Shown: positions 60,107-64,000 of the stretch, one piece after another | How positions within the stretch are numbered: the first letter of the stretch is position 1 | Layout of the letters: each line of letters starts with the position of its first letter | Source: Natronosalvus sp042663485 | Lineage (GTDB): Archaea > Halobacteriota > Halobacteria > Halobacteriales > Natrialbaceae | Length of the DNA: 64,000 nt | Reading direction: 5' to 3' (one strand) | Assembly (NCBI GenBank): GCA_042663485.1 | Contig: JBHTAF010000001.1 | Translations under genes and position numbers: made by a program | The notes under the pieces: generated by a model | Told to the model about the DNA's origin: nothing | Databases searched by the model: none | Seen by the model: the letters and a program-made list of their open reading frames with translations, nothing else

Positions 60107-61624
60107 ATGACAGAAGGTGCCGTCGGGCGAACGCCCATTATTCGTATTTCGGCAGCCCTGACAGCAGGCCGTGGTGATCGTCTCTGCGACGCTGCCCGAA
60201 ACGCTGCCGATTCGTTGCCGGTCGTCCGAACAGGACCGACCGGCATTCAGGAACTCAATCCATTAGTGTTGGCAACCGACGGCGGACGGACCGCCCTCTT
60301 CTTCTCGCCGTCTCAATCTACCGTCCATGAACTCACCGTCGAACTCGAGACAAACGGCCTTCCAACGGTAGACGCCGACGCCGTCGTCGACCACGAACCC
60401 GATGTTCGAACACTTCCGATTCCGGAGACCGGCCCGTTGTCGGTCGGGCATCGGCGCGTTCTCGGCCCGTGTGGTTGGATCGATCCGCTCGTACCGACCG
60501 ATTACCCGCTTTATTCAACCGAGCTAGACGCGGACACGGTCGCTGAGATCGGGGTACTCGGCCGTGGGCGGGGTGATGCCGTCGCGGACGCACCAGCCGC
60601 CGAAGCGTGGGAACAGGCCCGCGAAACGGACGGCGACCCCGTCGTCGTCGTCAACGCGAACGAGACCGATACCCGACAGCGGGCCGATCGGACGCTTCTC
60701 GCCGCCGCCCCAATCGCGGTCCTGGACGGCGTTGCGGCGGTCGCAGCGTACGTCGGAGCCGATGATGCGGTACTCTATCTGAACGAGGATGAAACAGAAC
60801 TCCAGCGACACGTACGTCGCGCCGTGAAGGCGGCTTCGGACAGTCTGGCGATCGTCCCGGATATCGTCGCCGGTCCCAACGAGTACCGCGCCGGCGCACC
60901 AACAGCTGCACTGGAGGCGATGGAAGGCGCGGATCGAATCGAACCACGGATCCAGCCGCCTGCGCCGGCTATATATGGACTCTACGGCCGACCGACAGTC
61001 GTTCATACACCTCGAACGTTCGCCCAGGTTCGAGAGGCGATTCGGATCCCGAAGCGCATCAACGAGGACGAGCCGGAGCCAGGAACACGACTCGTGACCG
61101 TCACCGGTGACGTCGGCGCTCCGGCGACTATCGAACTGGATTCAAACGATACACTCGCGAAGACCCGCGACGCCGTTTCGTTAACCGGGTCGTTCAAGAT
61201 GGCGTGTGTTGGCGGCGTCTTCGGCGGCATCACCACCGATTTGGATATCTCATCTACCGCACAGTCGCTCACCGCCGCGAGTCTCGGAACGGACAGCGTC
61301 GTCGAGCTGTTGAGCGATGACCGCTGTGCGGTCGCAACCGCCGGCGAGCGGGCGCGGTTCGCCTCGGAAGTGAACAGTGGCCGATGCGTTCCAGGACGAG
61401 AGGGAACGAAACAGCTCACGGAGTTGCTTCGAGAGATCTATCGGGGGTCGTTCCGGTGCGACGACATTCGGGAACTGGGTCGGGTTATGCGTCGTTCGAG
61501 CAACTGTCGGATCGGCGCCGACGCACCGCGTCCCGTGATAACGGCGATGGACGAGTTCGAACCGGAGTTCCGACGACACGCTGACGGCCACTGTCCAAGT
61601 GGGACGTGTACCGAGAAATTATGA
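60107..61624 (+). CDS. NuoF-like (51-kDa type) subunit of formate dehydrogenase, degenerate
   Basis: A 505-residue homologue of NuoF/FdsB. The scaffold is recognisable: a thioredoxin-like start, VVVVNANETDTRQRADRTLL for VVCNADEGEPGAFKDRELL, PPAPAIYGLYGRPTVVHTPR, an SLBB part and the C-terminal helical bundle. Key sites are eroded: the FMN/NADH glycine motif reads LGRGRGDAVADAP, GEETAL reads GAPTAAL, and CGxCxxCREGT reads SGRCVPGREGT, leaving Cys427 and Cys467 of four ligands. NADH oxidation is therefore doubtful. It overlaps the alpha subunit start by 4 nt. Confidence 0.85.
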   Translation: MTEGAVGRTPIIRISAALTAGRGDRLCDAARNAADSLPVVRTGPTGIQELNPLVLATDGGRTALFFSPSQSTVHELTVELETNGLPTVDADAVVDHEPDVRTLPIPETGPLSVGHRRVLGPCGWIDPLVPTDYPLYSTELDADTVAEIGVLGRGRGDAVADAPAAEAWEQARETDGDPVVVVNANETDTRQRADRTLLAAAPIAVLDGVAAVAAYVGADDAVLYLNEDETELQRHVRRAVKAASDSLAIVPDIVAGPNEYRAGAPTAALEAMEGADRIEPRIQPPAPAIYGLYGRPTVVHTPRTFAQVREAIRIPKRINEDEPEPGTRLVTVTGDVGAPATIELDSNDTLAKTRDAVSLTGSFKMACVGGVFGGITTDLDISSTAQSLTAASLGTDSVVELLSDDRCAVATAGERARFASEVNSGRCVPGREGTKQLTELLREIYRGSFRCDDIRELGRVMRRSSNCRIGADAPRPVITAMDEFEPEFRRHADGHCPSGTCTEKL

Positions 61625-64000
61625 GCATAGACCAACCGCTTCCACGAGTACCAGCCATTGACGACCAGCAGGAGCAGACACCGGCCACAGCGACGTTCGA
61701 GACTGGGACCGCGAACGATCCGCCCGTCGGGACGACCGGTGAAGAGTCTACGACGGTGACAGTCAACGGGACGTCGGTATCCGTCCCGCCTGGTTCGACC
61801 GTGATCGATGCGTTGCAGGTCGTCGACAACGAGACGGTTGCCGTCGAACCTGGGGCCGACGGCGTCGAGAGTGGTACCGATGTCCCCGCACTGTGTTACT
61901 ACGACCGGGAGGGAGATGCGAGCGACGAGATCGGACCGCGAAGCGAGTGTCGCACCTGCATGGTCGAGACGGAAAAGCACGGCCTCGTCCCCTCTTGTTC
62001 GTTTCCCGCGGAGGACGGCTTGACGATCAGGACCGACACGCCCGATGCCGAGGAGAGCCGCAGCGTCAATCTCGACCTCGTTCTCTCGAACCACAACCTC
62101 CGTTGTACGACCTGCAACGGAAACGGCCGCTGTGAGCTACAGGACACTGCGATCAGCGAGGACGTCAACCACCCACGCTACGGCGTGTTCGGGGACCGTG
62201 ACGAGTACGAACCGATCGATGATACCTCGTCGTTCATCCAGATTGACCGCAACAAGTGCATCCTCTGTAACCGATGCGTCGAGGGCTGTAACGATGTGCA
62301 AGTCGAGGGCGTACTCCGGATCGAGGGCCACGGCGAGGACACCCGGATCGGCTTTCAGTCGGATGCGGAGACGATGATTGACTCGGACTGTGTCTCCTGT
62401 GGTCACTGTGCGACGGTCTGCCCGACCGGCGCGCTCACCGAGAAGGGGATCGGCGGCGCCGGGACACTTCCGTTACCCGGATTCACGCACCGGAATTCCA
62501 TCGGAACGGTCATCGAAACCGATACGGCGGAGACACTGGACGATACGACCGCACCTAACCGATCGCCCGACCCCGGGAGCATCGCTGCTCCTACCGAGAC
62601 GTCCAGCCTCGGCGACACGACAGCAGCGAGAGTCGCTCGCTTTATGGAGACCGCCAGGAATCGTGCCACGGAACTGGCGAGCGAGTACGGCCGAAAGGCG
62701 ATACTCGTCGGCGAACACACTGCCGAGAGCATTGCGACGAACACGCTGTCCGAAGGGCGTCTCTTCGATATCGCGGATTTGGTCAGCGACGTCCGCCTCG
62801 ACACCGTCGACTCCGAAGAGACGACGTGTGGCTTTTGTGCGGTCGGCTGTCGGTTCGAGATGTTGGGGAAAGACGGCGACACCATCGGCGTCGAGCCGGT
62901 CGGCGAGCCGTCTGCTGCACCCGCTAACAACTTCTCGACATGCGTGAAAGGGAAGTTCGGCCACGAATTTGCGAACAGCGATCGACGACTCACGGAACCG
63001 CTCGTCCGAACCGCGTCCGGCGAGTTCGAATCCGTCTCATGGGACGAGGCGATCGAGTACGTCGCCGAGAATCTCCGCGAGGTTCAGGACAACCACGGCG
63101 TGGACGCGGTCGGGTGCCTCGCGTCGTCAAAGGGGACGAACGAGGAGGCCTACCTCGTTCAGAAGTTCGCCCGACAGGTCCTGGGGACGAAGAACATCGA
63201 TAACTGCGCCCGTCTCTGTCACTCCTCGACGGTCGCTGCACTCCAGCAGACAGTAGGCTATGGCGCGATGACCAATCGCATCAATGAGGACATCGGCAAA
63301 GCCGACGCCTACCTTATCACCGGGTCAAACACGACCGAGTCTCACCCAGTGCTAGCAACGCGTATTAAGCAGAACGTCCGAAACGGGGCCGATCTGGTGG
63401 TATTCGACCCGCGAAAGGTCGGCATCGCTGAACACGCAGATCAGTACACTCGGACCAGGCCGGGCTACGACGTGGCCTGGATTAACGGGCTGATCCGATA
63501 TATCATTAAACACGACCTACACGACAAGGCCTTCATCGAGCACAACACCAGACACTTCGACGACCTTCGTGAGAAGGTCCAGCCGTATACGCCGAAGCAG
63601 GTCGAAAACGTAGCTGGCGTTCGGGCGGACGAACTGCGGTCGGCCGCAGAGACGCTCGCCGAAGCAGATACCGTCGTCTTTGGATGGGCTATGGGAATGA
63701 CGCAGTCCAGCCACGGTACGCAGAATGTCCTCGCGCTTGCGAACCTTGCACTCGTGCTGGGGCAAGTCGGGAAGCCGGGAGCCGGCCTCTCCCCATTTCG
63801 CGGCCAGAATAACGTGCAGGGCGGTGGCGGCGACATGGGGACGCTCCCAGGGAGCCTACCCGGCTATCAGGATCCCACTGATGACGAAGTCCAGAAGAAA
63901 TTTGCAGACATCTGGGGAGACCGTCCACCTGCCGAGCCAGGTCTCACGGTACCTGAAATGTTGGCCGAAGCTCACAACGGAAACCTGCGGGGTATGTACA
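61621..64000 (+). CDS. fdhA: Formate dehydrogenase alpha subunit (Mo/W-bis-PGD), 3' truncated by window
   Basis: 793 residues seen; continues past the window. A 2Fe-2S NuoG-like domain has Cys92, 110, 113 and 126. His158-Cys162-Cys165-Cys171 bind one cluster. Two ferredoxin clusters are at Cys213-223 and Cys257-267. The MopB domain begins with CGFCAVGC (403-410) and Cys441, and the metal ligand is Cys533 in NCARLCHSSTV, so it is a Cys, not a selenocysteine enzyme. There is no Tat signal: a cytoplasmic formate dehydrogenase like FdsA, which passes electrons to its NuoF-like partner or ferredoxin. Confidence 0.92.
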   Translation, partial: MSIDQPLPRVPAIDDQQEQTPATATFETGTANDPPVGTTGEESTTVTVNGTSVSVPPGSTVIDALQVVDNETVAVEPGADGVESGTDVPALCYYDREGDASDEIGPRSECRTCMVETEKHGLVPSCSFPAEDGLTIRTDTPDAEESRSVNLDLVLSNHNLRCTTCNGNGRCELQDTAISEDVNHPRYGVFGDRDEYEPIDDTSSFIQIDRNKCILCNRCVEGCNDVQVEGVLRIEGHGEDTRIGFQSDAETMIDSDCVSCGHCATVCPTGALTEKGIGGAGTLPLPGFTHRNSIGTVIETDTAETLDDTTAPNRSPDPGSIAAPTETSSLGDTTAARVARFMETARNRATELASEYGRKAILVGEHTAESIATNTLSEGRLFDIADLVSDVRLDTVDSEETTCGFCAVGCRFEMLGKDGDTIGVEPVGEPSAAPANNFSTCVKGKFGHEFANSDRRLTEPLVRTASGEFESVSWDEAIEYVAENLREVQDNHGVDAVGCLASSKGTNEEAYLVQKFARQVLGTKNIDNCARLCHSSTVAALQQTVGYGAMTNRINEDIGKADAYLITGSNTTESHPVLATRIKQNVRNGADLVVFDPRKVGIAEHADQYTRTRPGYDVAWINGLIRYIIKHDLHDKAFIEHNTRHFDDLREKVQPYTPKQVENVAGVRADELRSAAETLAEADTVVFGWAMGMTQSSHGTQNVLALANLALVLGQVGKPGAGLSPFRGQNNVQGGGGDMGTLPGSLPGYQDPTDDEVQKKFADIWGDRPPAEPGLTVPEMLAEAHNGNLRGMY

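Overview
The window comes from a halophilic archaeon (class Halobacteria). The evidence is a strongly acidic predicted proteome, twin-arginine lipobox and Tat signal peptides, a halocyanin-type blue copper protein, several bacterio-opsin-activator (Bat)-like HTH_10 regulators, a HalOD1 domain, many small DUF7344-type proteins, PAS/GAF histidine kinases of haloarchaeal type and a degraded haloarchaeal transposase. I cannot assign genus or replicon. No rRNA, tRNA, CRISPR array or cas gene was seen.

Bases 1-33,400 form a gene-poor regulatory region. They hold four Bat-like regulators, five DUF7344-type proteins, a HalOD1 protein, an Lrp/AsnC gene with a frameshift, two large multi-PAS histidine kinases, one canonical stand-alone receiver and one receiver whose phospho-acceptor Asp is Glu. 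Between them lie small redox, metal or stress genes (AhpD-like, cupin, halocyanin, DUF1326/DUF2182 pair, Cys-rich four-helix bundle protein, UspA), membrane proteins and a frameshifted cation/proton antiporter. The intergenic spaces carry about 22 full or partial copies of a repeat of up to about 200 bp. Its core is an imperfect inverted repeat whose arms change together between copies. No copy is seen after about 33.35 kb.

Bases 33,400-47,500 contain an AddB/AddA (RecB-like) helicase-nuclease operon; an HxlR regulator divergent from a membrane protein/flavin reductase/Asp-box repeat operon; and a two-gene operon pairing a CARF-like ligand sensor with a PIN-like nuclease. The last is the best candidate for an under-described immune or stress effector module. 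An IS6-like transposase relict and a BCCT transporter follow.

Bases 48,200-57,400 look catabolic: an Ldh2-type dehydrogenase coupled to a 568-residue protein of unknown function, two aldehyde dehydrogenases, a DapA-like lyase and a phosphotriesterase-like hydrolase. This would fit oxidation of a sugar acid or related carboxylate, but the substrate is unknown.

Bases 57,600-64,000 are redox genes: an aldehyde ferredoxin oxidoreductase homologue with no recognisable [4Fe-4S] ligands, a small acidic protein, a NuoF-like subunit with eroded flavin/NADH and Fe-S motifs, and, overlapping it, a formate dehydrogenase alpha subunit that runs off the window.

Four genes (wHTH relict, Lrp/AsnC, a small conserved protein, antiporter) are each restored by inserting a single base, often next to a short homopolymer. 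Real decay and uncorrected sequencing deletions must be told apart before the annotation is trusted at those loci.
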